From Anaerolineae bacterium (GTDB lineage Bacteria > Chloroflexota > Anaerolineae > Aggregatilineales > Phototrophicaceae): DNA of 64,000 nt. The notes under the pieces were generated by a model. That model was not told the origin of the DNA. It saw only the letters and a program-made list of their open reading frames with translations, and did no database searches. Both the position numbers and the translations under genes were made by a program. Location: NCBI GenBank assembly GCA_023382675.1, contig JAHDWN010000013.1, forward strand, positions 62,860 to 126,859, read 5' to 3'. Of the stretch, positions 54,573-63,201 are shown in pieces (position 1 is the first letter of the stretch; each line of letters begins with the position of its first letter).

Positions 54573-56099
54573 ATGAGCAATACAGACAAACAGGTTGTTC
54601 TGGAAGCAAAGGGGATTTCCAAGCATTTTCCGGGCGTGATTGCCAACAACAACGTCGACTTGGCCCTGCATAAGGGCGAGATTCTGGCCCTCCTGGGCGA
54701 AAATGGCGCGGGCAAAAGCACGCTGATGAACATCCTCTACGGCCTTTATCACCCTACAGAGGGCGAAATCTGGATCAAAGGTCAACACGTTCAACTCCAG
54801 AGTCCTCGTGACGCCATTGCGCACGGCATCGGCATGGTTCATCAGCATTTCCAGCTCGTCCCGGTTATGACTGTGGCTGAAAACGTCATCCTGGGCGCTG
54901 AGGTCACGACTTTCGCTGGCAGAATCGACATGCGACAGGCCGTCAGAGAGGTCAGTGAACTGTCGCATAAGTATGGGCTGGCCGTCGATCCGAATGCTGT
55001 GATCGAGGATTTGCCCGTCGGCATTCAGCAGCGTGTAGAGATTATCAAAGCGCTCTATCGTAAGGCCGACATCCTCATTCTGGATGAGCCAACGGCAGTA
55101 CTCACGCCGCAGGAAGCCAACGAACTGTTCCAGATCATGCGCGAGCTGACGAAACAAGGCGTCTCGATCATCTTCATCACCCACAAGCTCAAGGAAGTGC
55201 TGGCCGTCGCCGATCAGATCGCCGTTCTGCGTCGAGGAGAAATGGTCGGCAGCACATTGCCGTCAGAAGCCACCGAAGCCAGCCTCGCGGAAATGATGGT
55301 TGGCCGCAATGTCATCCTCCAGGTCGATAAGTCGGAAGCGCATCCTGGCGCAGCGATACTCCAGGTCGAAGATGCCCATGTCCTGGATGATCGCAAAACA
55401 TCGGTGGTCAAGGGCGTCAGCTTCGAAGTCCGCGCCGGAGAAGTCCTCGGTGTTGCCGGTGTACAGGGCAATGGCCAGCGCGAACTGGTGGAAGCGCTGA
55501 CGGGCTTGCGTCCTCTTACACAGGGACGCTTCATAATTGACGGCCATGATGCCACCCGCTACACACCGCGCCAGATCACAGACCTGGACGTGGCGCACAT
55601 TCCAGAAGATCGTGAGAAACATGGCCTTGTCATGGCCTATCCGATTGAAGACAACACTATCCTCAATCAGTATTATGAGACGCCCTATTCCAGCGGCGTT
55701 ATCGTCAATCGCAAGGCTATCGAGAATCACGCTCTGAAGCTGGTCGAAGAGTTCGACGTGCGGACGCCCAGCGTTACCGTGGCCGCGAGTACGCTCTCTG
55801 GTGGCAATAAACAGAAGCTCATCGTCGCACGTGAATTCTCGAAGCCGGTGAAGTTGCTGATCGCTGCTCAACCGACGCGCGGGATTGACGTTGGCTCAAT
55901 TGAGTTCATCCACCAACAGATCATCAAGCAGCGAGATCGTGGTGTCGCCGTCTTGCTGGTCTCAGCGGAGTTGGACGAAATCATGAGCCTGTCCGACCGG
56001 ATCGTGGTCATGTTTGGAGGCCGTATCATGGCAACACTGCCCATCGCTGAAGCCACCCGTGAGAAACTGGGGCTGCTGATGGCAGGGTCGCATGGCTAA
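54573..56099 (+). CDS. BMP-type ABC transporter double ATPase (NupO-like)
   Basis: 508 residues, two ABC domains as in RbsA-type proteins. Domain 1 has P-loop 'GENGAGKSTLM', 'ILILDEPTAVLTPQE' as Walker B, and a relaxed signature 'LPVGIQQRVEI'. Domain 2 has 'GVQGNGQRELVEAL' in place of a P-loop, signature 'LSGGNKQKLIVAREF' and 'PTRGIDVG'. This asymmetry is normal in the family: one ATP site is degenerate. It powers the importer; the gene order here is binding protein, two permeases, ATPase. Confidence 0.95.
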   Translation: MSNTDKQVVLEAKGISKHFPGVIANNNVDLALHKGEILALLGENGAGKSTLMNILYGLYHPTEGEIWIKGQHVQLQSPRDAIAHGIGMVHQHFQLVPVMTVAENVILGAEVTTFAGRIDMRQAVREVSELSHKYGLAVDPNAVIEDLPVGIQQRVEIIKALYRKADILILDEPTAVLTPQEANELFQIMRELTKQGVSIIFITHKLKEVLAVADQIAVLRRGEMVGSTLPSEATEASLAEMMVGRNVILQVDKSEAHPGAAILQVEDAHVLDDRKTSVVKGVSFEVRAGEVLGVAGVQGNGQRELVEALTGLRPLTQGRFIIDGHDATRYTPRQITDLDVAHIPEDREKHGLVMAYPIEDNTILNQYYETPYSSGVIVNRKAIENHALKLVEEFDVRTPSVTVAASTLSGGNKQKLIVAREFSKPVKLLIAAQPTRGIDVGSIEFIHQQIIKQRDRGVAVLLVSAELDEIMSLSDRIVVMFGGRIMATLPIAEATREKLGLLMAGSHG

Positions 56100-56123
56100 A
56101 TCCTGCCGCGTTTGAACGACGAT

Positions 56124-56150
56124 AAAGGGTGCCCATGTGGACACCCTTTT
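56124..56150 (+). terminator. Terminator of the BMP transporter operon
   Basis: AAAGGGTG and CACCCTTTT arms with a ten-base loop, T run at the end, 25 bases beyond the ATPase stop. As both sides are T/A flanked it could also serve the convergent nucleotidyltransferase gene. Confidence 0.75.
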
Positions 56151-56190
56151 CGATTCGCTACTGTGCGAGTTGTTTCACACGTTGAACAGG

Positions 56191-57264
56191 CTACAACTGA
56201 ACGAAGCTGTTCTCTGCGAGGATGAAGCGGTGCGACGCCGGCACGTGCGTCCCGCTGGTCAACTGCGAATTATCCGCCAGCAGGCTCGAATCGATACGTC
56301 CGGGGATATTGCGGACGGTGCAGTTCTTCATCACGATACTGGCATCGATTTCACTGTTTTCGATAATCGCATTGTCGCCAATGGCGGTGTATGGGCCGAT
56401 GAAACTCCCGCGAATGGTAACATTGTTGCCAATGATCACCGGGCCGCGCACTACGCTGTCGATAATCTGGCAACCTTCACCAACCGTTACTCGATGTGAA
56501 ATGTCACATTTACCCTGGATCACGGCCTTGTCATCCGGCGGCGGTGTGTAGGGCATCTCGCCCATGACCAATTGGTTGGCCTGGATGATCGAGTCTGGCT
56601 TACCGGCATCAATCCACCACCCAGACAGGATATAGGGATTGACATTCATGTCGTTGGTGACGAGGTACTGGATAGCGTCAGTGATTTCAAGTTCGTTGCG
56701 CCACGACGGGCGGATGTTGGCAATCGCTTCGAATATCGACTTGCGGAAAAGATAAACACCTGCGACCGCATAGTTCGAGGGTGGATCCTTCGGTTTTTCA
56801 ACCAGACGCGCGATCTTGCCCTCTTTGATTTCTGCCACGCCGAACCGTGTTGGATCGGGCACTTCGCCCAGGGCTATCGTCGCCTCCGCACCCGAGTCCG
56901 GGAATCCACGCAGCAAGGTCTCCATATTGTCTTGAAAGATGTTGTCGCCCAGAAAAACGCAAAATGGCTTATCACCCACAAACTGCTGGCTCAGGCCGAT
57001 AGCGTGTGCCAGTCCTAACTGCTCTCGCTGGACAATATAATCAAGACGCACGCCCAGGCTGGCTCCGTTGCCCAACTGCGCCACAATCGGGGATGACATA
57101 TCATTGACGACAATCGCGATTTCGGTCAGCCCTGCGTTTCTCAGCACGTCAAGCGCAAACACGATCAATGGTTTGTTGGCGACAGGAACCAGGGGTTTTG
57201 GCATCGTCAATGTTACAGGGCGCAGGCGCGTCCCCTGACCGGCAGCGAGAATCACAGCCCTCAT
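56191..57264 (-). CDS. Glucose-1-phosphate thymidylyltransferase-like sugar nucleotidyltransferase (long form)
   Basis: 357 residues. Nucleotidyltransferase domain (about 1-240) with 'GQGTRLRPVTLTMPKPLVPV', 'VFLGDNIF', 'FGVAEIKEGKIARLVEKPKD', given in part, and a C-terminal left-handed beta-helix (about 250-345, 'VRGPVIIGNNVTI', 'GPYTAIGDNAIIENS'). This is the StrD/RmlA-long type that makes dTDP- or related NDP-glucose. The sugar product feeds envelope glycans. No partner rml genes are next to it. Confidence 0.9.
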   Translation of the reverse strand: MRAVILAAGQGTRLRPVTLTMPKPLVPVANKPLIVFALDVLRNAGLTEIAIVVNDMSSPIVAQLGNGASLGVRLDYIVQREQLGLAHAIGLSQQFVGDKPFCVFLGDNIFQDNMETLLRGFPDSGAEATIALGEVPDPTRFGVAEIKEGKIARLVEKPKDPPSNYAVAGVYLFRKSIFEAIANIRPSWRNELEITDAIQYLVTNDMNVNPYILSGWWIDAGKPDSIIQANQLVMGEMPYTPPPDDKAVIQGKCDISHRVTVGEGCQIIDSVVRGPVIIGNNVTIRGSFIGPYTAIGDNAIIENSEIDASIVMKNCTVRNIPGRIDSSLLADNSQLTSGTHVPASHRFILAENSFVQL

Positions 57265-57367
57265 GAATGTTCACCTCTCTGATGATGAATCAAAATCCAT
57301 GCCTCATCATACACATCATAACTGACGTCACCACAACGTCACAATAAAAGTACAGCGCCAATAGCCT

Positions 57368-57401
57368 AAAAAGACTTCGCCCGGCGGGGAACCGGGCGAA
57401 G
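57368..57401 (-). terminator. Terminator of the three-PDZ gene
   Basis: Minus strand: CTTCGCCCGG and CCGGGCGAAG, ten perfect pairs with a seven-base loop, followed by TCTTTTTA. Confidence 0.88.
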
Positions 57402-57428
57402 CTCAGGGGAGTGGGATGGAATACAAGT

Positions 57429-58577
57429 TCAGAGATTGGTTGCGGGCACTGCCGGAACCGGGGGCGGTGTTGGGATCGCAGGCAAGCGCATTCCAGAAGG
57501 CATCGGCCCCAGCGGTTCAGGCGCATCCAACGTGACTTCAAGCTGAAGCGTTTCCGTGCCGCGCACCACATCCAGCGTGACTGTATCTCCAGGCTCATAG
57601 GCAAAGATGCGATCTCTCAGTGTTCGCTCAGCATCCACCGGTTCACCATTCACGGCTGTCACGATGTCATTGACCTGAAGACCGGCGCTCTCTGCAGGAC
57701 TACCAGGCACAAGCTCACGAATAACCGCGCCTTCGCTGACGTCAACATTCATGTCAGCCGCGATCTCCGGCGTGAGTACGTCAAACATCACACCCAGGCG
57801 GCCATTCTGCGCCTCCCAGATGCCCAACGGCCCCGGGATGCGACCGCGCCCAGGTTCCACCGGTGGGATGACGATCCGAGGCACCATCGGATTGGGCAGA
57901 GTGACATCGCCCCCGTGGATACCGAACAGTAAGAATAGGGGCAGCGTCGAACCGTCAATCTCAATAGCTATGCTTTCGCCGTCGCGCTCGACGGTGAGTG
58001 TGTGCGTATCGCGCATTGCGCTCGCACCAAACAGATCCGCCAGGTCTTGCGGTTCGCGTACTTCCCCATCGATGGCGGTGATCACGTCACCTTCTCGCAA
58101 ACCGGCCTCGTAGAGCGGGTTATCTTCGCCCAGTTTCTCGACGATCCAGGTTTTGTTTTCCCCGTCGTAACGAATGCTGACATCAGAAATTACCACCATG
58201 CGCTCTTGCACCGGTTGTTCCGCTAATGTCGCTTCGATAGTGACCGTTTCCTCGCCGCGCGTCACGCCGAGGGTGACAGGATCGCCTGGCTTGAGCGCAG
58301 AGACAGCTTCGACCAGCGCATGGGCGCTGCTGATATCTTCGCCATTGATCGAATCGATCCGATCATCAACCTGAAGCCCGGCGGCTTCCGCCGGCGAATC
58401 GGCGACCACTGCGCTAACAACAACGCCGTTATCTGTATTCTGTAATCGAACACCCAGATATGGTCGCTCACTGATCCCTGGCTGAGACTGCGCTGAATCT
58501 GCCGATGCAAACCCGATCATGACCAGCAGCACTGCAAAAAGCATCATCAACCAGCGTTTTTGTATGCGTGACATCAA
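57429..58577 (-). CDS. Exported protein with three PDZ domains and no protease domain
   Basis: About 382 residues; TTG 58577 (eight bases after AGGAGG) or the next-codon ATG 58574 is the start. Signal peptide (about 1-30), then PDZ 1 (about 38-118, 'YLGVRLQ', 'SPAEAAGLQVDDRIDSING'), PDZ 2 (about 125-205, 'NPLYEAGLREGDVITAIDG'), PDZ 3 (about 265-350, 'RLGVMFD', 'SPAESAGLQVNDIVTAVNG') and a Pro-rich tail. No catalytic serine-protease triad is present, unlike DegP/HtrA. It may bind C-termini of exported proteins. Strong terminator follows. Confidence 0.85.
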   Translation of the reverse strand: MMSRIQKRWLMMLFAVLLVMIGFASADSAQSQPGISERPYLGVRLQNTDNGVVVSAVVADSPAEAAGLQVDDRIDSINGEDISSAHALVEAVSALKPGDPVTLGVTRGEETVTIEATLAEQPVQERMVVISDVSIRYDGENKTWIVEKLGEDNPLYEAGLREGDVITAIDGEVREPQDLADLFGASAMRDTHTLTVERDGESIAIEIDGSTLPLFLLFGIHGGDVTLPNPMVPRIVIPPVEPGRGRIPGPLGIWEAQNGRLGVMFDVLTPEIAADMNVDVSEGAVIRELVPGSPAESAGLQVNDIVTAVNGEPVDAERTLRDRIFAYEPGDTVTLDVVRGTETLQLEVTLDAPEPLGPMPSGMRLPAIPTPPPVPAVPATNL

Positions 58578-58719
58578 ACCGATTGCCTCCTGCCATCCAT
58601 ACGCTGCATGGCTTTATGCAGCAGCTACCCATCGATAGCATAGAACAGACAGTCGGAGCAGTAATCACCGCGCTGTAAAATGAATGTAAAAGATGTGTAA
58701 ACTGCCCTTGAGCTACGCC

Positions 58720-59748
58720 TCAGTCGCGATCTTCTTCGCCGCGTATGCGCCGAGTCAGGTAGCCGCCAAGCAGCCCACTCATCAGCGTGTCGCTGACCTT
58801 TTCATGGGAAACCGCCGCGCTCTTCTCATCCCAGCGCCCACTCGTGCGCTTCGCCAGCCAGACCTGGTAGGTATCGTAAGCCTCTACCAATGCGGCCTCC
58901 AGCCCTTCGCGATCTCCACGCACCAGCAGTTCATGGACGGAGGTTAAGACCGTGATGGTCTCGCCCAGATAACGGGCCACATTCTCACGATTGTTGAGTA
59001 GCAGGTCGCGCAAATCGTCAGGATGCGTATCGACGAGATGATGTGTCAGTTGACCAAATGCAGGATTGCCCATCCGCCGCGCATCCGCCCAGCCTTCGCT
59101 GCGCTGGAGCATGTAAAACGTCATTGCACCAAGCAGCGCCGGGAGTCCCTCCGTCGCCGCCATCAACCCATCATGCTCGTCGGGATCGACGAAGTGCGGC
59201 GTCGCGCCCAACAGCGCGCTGAAATCCGTCGCCAGTTCGACGGCGGCTTTAGCTGCACGGGGTGAAGGCGTCACCAGCATGAAGCCGTCGTCAAAAAAGT
59301 CCGCAGCAGCATGTTCTGTATCGTTTAGCCCGTCGAAAAGGTAGCGCGGGTTGACTATCGGCGTGACTCCGACGAGATGGGCGTGCGCCGGGAGCAGTCT
59401 GGTTGCCCATTCCAGCGAAGGTCGCTTGAGCGGAGAAGCATCGAGCACCACGGAATCCTCACGCAGAGCATCTGCTATCTCGCGAAAGACAGTCTGCACC
59501 TCGGCGTAGGGCAGCGCCACAACAATGATGTCTTTGCCCGCTGCGGCGTCATAGACGCTGCGAACTACATGCTGAATCGCGCCTATCTTCTCGGCGGCGC
59601 TCGCGATCCCCGAACGCGGATCAAACCCGAAGACCTCGAAGCGCTGTCGGGCATCCTTGCGCGCGCTGTAACGATTGAGCGACAGCCCGACCGAAGTCCC
59701 CACCCGGCCCAGGCCCAAGATAGCCACCTTAATCGCGTTCACAGACAT
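58720..59748 (-). CDS. Prephenate-dehydrogenase-like NAD(P)-binding protein
   Basis: 342 residues from ATG 59748 (GGAAGGG upstream), whose N-terminus is the Rossmann motif 'VAILGLGRVGTSVGLSL'. The middle and C-terminal helical domain ('DASPLKRPSLEWATRLLP', 'HVVGVTPIVNP'-like 'HLVGVTPIVNPRYLF', 'MAATEGLPALLGAMTFYML', given in part) follows the TyrA/PDH plan. It may be a prephenate or arogenate dehydrogenase, but no other aromatic-pathway gene is near, so other 6-phosphogluconate-type activities remain possible. Confidence 0.8.
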   Translation of the reverse strand: MSVNAIKVAILGLGRVGTSVGLSLNRYSARKDARQRFEVFGFDPRSGIASAAEKIGAIQHVVRSVYDAAAGKDIIVVALPYAEVQTVFREIADALREDSVVLDASPLKRPSLEWATRLLPAHAHLVGVTPIVNPRYLFDGLNDTEHAAADFFDDGFMLVTPSPRAAKAAVELATDFSALLGATPHFVDPDEHDGLMAATEGLPALLGAMTFYMLQRSEGWADARRMGNPAFGQLTHHLVDTHPDDLRDLLLNNRENVARYLGETITVLTSVHELLVRGDREGLEAALVEAYDTYQVWLAKRTSGRWDEKSAAVSHEKVSDTLMSGLLGGYLTRRIRGEEDRD

Positions 59749-59931
59749 CGTTTGCCTACCCTTCCTATGACTGCGTGTCAATACGATCAATATGATACCG
59801 GGCCGCGCGCTTTGGTTCGATATTCACACTGGTAACTCCGGCTGTCTTGGCTAAGATGATCAGCCATCTGCACGTTATGGACATCTCCTTCCACGGCGCG
59901 CGACTTCGTAAGGAACAAGAAACTGGCTACC

Positions 59932-60606
59932 ATGATTTCAATACTCGCAACTGTCCACGATGCTGCTGTCGAGGCGCGCCTGCGCAGCGCGCTGCTCGCA
60001 GCAGGGCATGAACTCCGGCAGCAAGGCACAGACAAAAACGATCTGTTGATCGCAGTGCTTTCGCAAGCGGCGCTCCAGGACAAAGCATTTCATGACGCGC
60101 TTAACACCGCCCTTGATAACGATCAGCCCATTGTTCCTGCGCTAGCAGAACGGGTCAAGCTGCCGAAGCTGATCGATCACCTTGTGCCTGTCGATCTAAG
60201 CGCAGCCAACGCGACCGAGCAACTCGACGCAAAGATTCAGGCGACGTATTCCCCGGATGCCCGCCTGCCGCTGCGTGTGCGCACACCGTCCGTCCAGCGC
60301 GCCAACCGCCGTTCAGGGCTGATTGTTGCATTTCTAGCGCTGGCAATGTTCGCCATCGGTATCTATGCGGTCGCCGTCCTCAATGTCGAGGCCCCGGTCG
60401 AAGAATACAACCAGATCAACACTGAAGCTGCTGCCACCCGCGACTTCATTATTGCGCCCACGCTTGAAACTTACCTACGATTTCTGCCGGGCAGCCAGGA
60501 TGAGGCGGCGCAATATCCGTCCACCCTCCAAGCAGTACCGACACGCTTGCGCCCGTTCGTCGCCGCCACAGCGACTGCCGTTGCAGTCGATCAGCAGTCC
60601 GATTGA
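59932..60606 (+). CDS. Membrane-anchored TIR-like protein with degenerate catalytic site
   Basis: 224 residues. N-terminal TIR-like fold (about 1-103): 'NDLLIAVLSQAALQDKAFHDALNTALDNDQPIVPALAE', given in parts, and 'LPKLIDHLVPVDLSA' follow the bacterial TIR pattern 'VVLSP....W...EL..AL..GKP.IPVL', but the NADase glutamate position is Ala56. A membrane helix (130-152) and an exported C-terminal segment follow. The first TIR box is weak, so the call is tentative. Ends seven bases before the flavoprotein gene on the same strand. Confidence 0.55.
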   Translation: MISILATVHDAAVEARLRSALLAAGHELRQQGTDKNDLLIAVLSQAALQDKAFHDALNTALDNDQPIVPALAERVKLPKLIDHLVPVDLSAANATEQLDAKIQATYSPDARLPLRVRTPSVQRANRRSGLIVAFLALAMFAIGIYAVAVLNVEAPVEEYNQINTEAAATRDFIIAPTLETYLRFLPGSQDEAAQYPSTLQAVPTRLRPFVAATATAVAVDQQSD

Positions 60607-60613
60607 GCGACTC

Positions 60614-61774
60614 ATGACCGATGTGCTCATCATTGGCGCAGGCCCAGCCGGGTTGAGCAGCGGCTACTACTTGCAGCGGACTGGCATCGCCTACGAAATC
60701 GTCGATCGCGCCGATCACATAGGTTCGACCTGGGCACATCTGTACCCGTCGCTGCGGCTCAATACCGCCAGCTTTGTTTCGCACATGCCCGGCCAGCGCA
60801 TCCCCCTGCGCTACGGGCTGCTGCCCACCGGCAAACAGTATTACGCATATTTGCGCGATTGGTCACGGCGGCACCCGCTCAATTTGCGCCTGTCGGTCGA
60901 AGTACGGCGTGTTGCTCCTGAACATGGCGGCTGGAGCGTAGAAACTGACCAGGGTTCCGCCCATTATCGCGCGGTGATTCTGGCAACCGGGCGTTACAGC
61001 AAGCCATTCATCCCCGCCATCCCCGGCATGGATACCTTTGCGGGCGATTTGCTGCACGCCCACGACTTTACCAGTGCCGCTCACTTCGTAGGCAAGCGTA
61101 TCCTGGTGGTCGGCAGCGGCCCCAGCGGCGCGGACATCGCCGTTGCGCTCACAGAGGTGTCTCCAAGCAACATCTTATTCTCGATTCGCAGTGACATGGT
61201 CATTGCGCGGCGCAATCCCTACGGGCTGAATGACACCATCTGGAAGATTCTCCTCCGGCCATTCGCGCCCAGAGTCCGCAAGTGGTTGAGCGACCACATC
61301 AATTTTCAGAGCTACCCTGGCGTTGATAGACTGGGACTGCCCCTCGCGCCTAATCGCGATGATCGCAAGGGCACTTCTGTGCCTGTTCGTGGCATCGAAT
61401 TCGTGCGTGCCATCCGTGATGGCAGTATCAAAGCTGTGCGAGGATTGGCCGCGCTGCAAGGGAAGTGTGTGCTTCTCGACGATGGCAGTCTGCATGAGGT
61501 TGACGCGGTCATCCTGGCGACCGGTTATCGTCCGGCGCTCGATTATCTTGATACAGATTATGAGACTGATTCGCAGGGGTGGCCGCTGCTTGAAGCACAA
61601 CCGCACACACCATCAACCACCGTGCGCGGGCATCCGGGTCTCTTCCTCGTAGGCCGCTGTTATCGCGGCCTGGGGGCGCTCTACAATATCCGGCGAGAAG
61701 CGCATCTGGCTGCGCAGGAAATCGGCCAGTATCTCAAAGCTCCCCGGAAGACTCATCAACCGCAGGAAGCGTAA
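60614..61774 (+). CDS. Flavin-containing monooxygenase-like NAD(P)/FAD oxidoreductase
   Basis: 386 residues from ATG 60614. FAD motif 'VLIIGAGPAGLSSGYYLQ' at the N-terminus, 'YPSLRLNTASF', NADPH motif 'RILVVGSGPSGADIAVAL', and 'VILATGYRPALDYL' near the C-terminus, the layout of FMO/CzcO-type enzymes. Such enzymes oxygenate small molecules or act as disulfide/quinone reductases; the substrate is unknown. Follows the TIR-like gene by seven bases and overlaps the convergent sensor gene by 41 bases. Confidence 0.88.
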   Translation: MTDVLIIGAGPAGLSSGYYLQRTGIAYEIVDRADHIGSTWAHLYPSLRLNTASFVSHMPGQRIPLRYGLLPTGKQYYAYLRDWSRRHPLNLRLSVEVRRVAPEHGGWSVETDQGSAHYRAVILATGRYSKPFIPAIPGMDTFAGDLLHAHDFTSAAHFVGKRILVVGSGPSGADIAVALTEVSPSNILFSIRSDMVIARRNPYGLNDTIWKILLRPFAPRVRKWLSDHINFQSYPGVDRLGLPLAPNRDDRKGTSVPVRGIEFVRAIRDGSIKAVRGLAALQGKCVLLDDGSLHEVDAVILATGYRPALDYLDTDYETDSQGWPLLEAQPHTPSTTVRGHPGLFLVGRCYRGLGALYNIRREAHLAAQEIGQYLKAPRKTHQPQEA

Positions 61775-62885
61775 AACTGAAGGTGCTTCCCTTGCCCAAC
61801 TCCCCGGAGAAAATCAACTCACCTCCTTGCAACCGGGCGATCTGCCCAGCCAGATACAGCCGCAGTCCGCTGCCAGGATTCTCTTGCACCACCGGCTGGT
61901 GAGTCGCGCGCCAGTAGGGTTTGCCCACGTTCGCCAGGTCAGTTGGCGACAATCCAATGCCGGTATCGACCACACTGATCAAAATATGTGATCCAAGATG
62001 ATCGATTGTCGTTGAGATCGTAGCCGTGCTCGGCGTATAGCGAATGGCGTTGTCGAGCAGGTCGATCAAAATCGCCAGCGACTGTTCGAAATCCGCCCGT
62101 GCTTGTACAGGGCGATCCGGTGGCTGAAATGTGATTTGATGACCGCGCCCCCGCGCTGTGGATTTCATGAGATCGCGCGCACGTGTCACCAGATCGGCAC
62201 AATCGAAGACACCCACATGGAGCGGAAACCTGTCGGCTTGCAAAGCATCGATCTGCTTCATTGCGTCGATCAAGCCCAGTGCGCTGTCGGCCTGATCACG
62301 GATGGACTTCATGATGTCCCCCTGCACAGGCATCAAATGCCCCGTCGCGCCGGTAAATAGACGATCCGATTTGGTGCGGATCGCTGTTAATGCGGACTGA
62401 AGCCGATCTTGCATCTGCGGGATCAACTCGACGTAGCCCGTTCCTGGTGCACTTGCTGAATCCTCGGAAAGCGCAGACGGGTACACCTGAGCTTGCTCGT
62501 CTGGCGCGCCGCGTTTGGGCCAGGCGTAAGTGGGCTTAGGTTGATCTGTTGTCTGGCTACTGTCTGACCATTGACTCGCGAGATCGACGGGTGATGTGTC
62601 TTCAAAGAAATAATCGAACGGTGTCGTTTTCAGTTTTCTTGGGGCCATCGGCGCAGGCGGTGTTTCGCCAATGTCTTCAAGCATGTCGGTCACTGAAATC
62701 GTATCGAGATCTAATTGCAACGCAGCGGTCGCGGATGCGCCGTCCTCATGAAGATCTGCGGAAGTCGCCTCGAAATCCAGGGCACGCAGCAAATCCATGA
62801 TCTCGGCAAGTTTCTTGGCGGCGGTCGGTGGAGCCGCAGATTGAAACCGTGCAAGAATCTCAAGTGCCTGCTCAACTGTTAACAT
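61734..62885 (-). CDS. Kinase-like sensor with degenerate H-box
   Basis: 383 residues from ATG 62885 (TTG 62900 is possible). A helical N-terminal part, a disordered Pro/Ser stretch (about 75-150), a HisKA-like helical pair (about 155-220) and HATPase_c (about 265-375) with N box Asn279, G1 'DTGIG' (307-311) and G2 'NPGSGLRLYL'. Aligned to 'SHELRTPLTSI', the region reads 'QDRLQSALTAI' with Asp160 at the His position. It keeps an ATP site but lacks the usual phospho-acceptor, so it may be a pseudo-kinase. No response regulator is adjacent. Confidence 0.82.
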   Translation of the reverse strand: MLTVEQALEILARFQSAAPPTAAKKLAEIMDLLRALDFEATSADLHEDGASATAALQLDLDTISVTDMLEDIGETPPAPMAPRKLKTTPFDYFFEDTSPVDLASQWSDSSQTTDQPKPTYAWPKRGAPDEQAQVYPSALSEDSASAPGTGYVELIPQMQDRLQSALTAIRTKSDRLFTGATGHLMPVQGDIMKSIRDQADSALGLIDAMKQIDALQADRFPLHVGVFDCADLVTRARDLMKSTARGRGHQITFQPPDRPVQARADFEQSLAILIDLLDNAIRYTPSTATISTTIDHLGSHILISVVDTGIGLSPTDLANVGKPYWRATHQPVVQENPGSGLRLYLAGQIARLQGGELIFSGELGKGSTFSFTLPAVDESSGEL

Positions 62886-63201
62886 GAATGACTGTTCCAA
62901 TATTCAAGATTCGTATTGAACCACAACATACTCGACAGAGTTTAGTGTATCAAAATTCATATAATTTCTCCCATTTTGCCTGAGTGCAGAGAATCGGACG
63001 CTCAAAAACCAGGCACATGCCTCAGTCCTCTAAATTGTAAATGCCGGACGCTTTAGGCTAATGCAACGTCGCCGCTGCAAGATTGAACCTGAATCTCGGC
63101 CAATTATCAGTTTGCCCTCATCTGGCATTGTTAACATACATCAGTGAAACATTGCACAAATCTTGCATCGCAATTTTGCGCTGGATGAGTAGAATAACGG
63201 T
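62886..63201. other. AT-rich divergent promoter region
   Basis: 316 bases between the sensor gene and the ABC ATPase. It is clearly more AT-rich than the neighbouring genes. A minus-strand promoter candidate for the sensor lies at 62925-62953. A TATAAT at 62960-62965 on the plus strand lacks a matching -35. No gene was recognised. Confidence 0.5.
62925..62953 (-). promoter_or_regulatory. Possible promoter of the second kinase-like sensor
   Basis: Minus strand: TTGATA at 62948-62953, 17-base spacer, TATGTT at 62925-62930; transcription would begin about 35 bases before the ATG. Confidence 0.45.

Noticed and set aside
54066-55184. Minus-strand open frame, 372 codons
   Set aside because: Antisense to the second permease and the ATPase genes; no family motif.
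60365-60613. N-terminal extension of the flavoprotein gene
   Set aside because: The extension is Arg/Pro-rich, overlaps the TIR-like gene in another frame, and the FAD motif begins right after ATG 60614.
62960-62965. Plus-strand TATAAT as promoter of the ABC ATPase gene
   Set aside because: No reasonable -35 lies at a normal distance and it is over 230 bases from the start codon.
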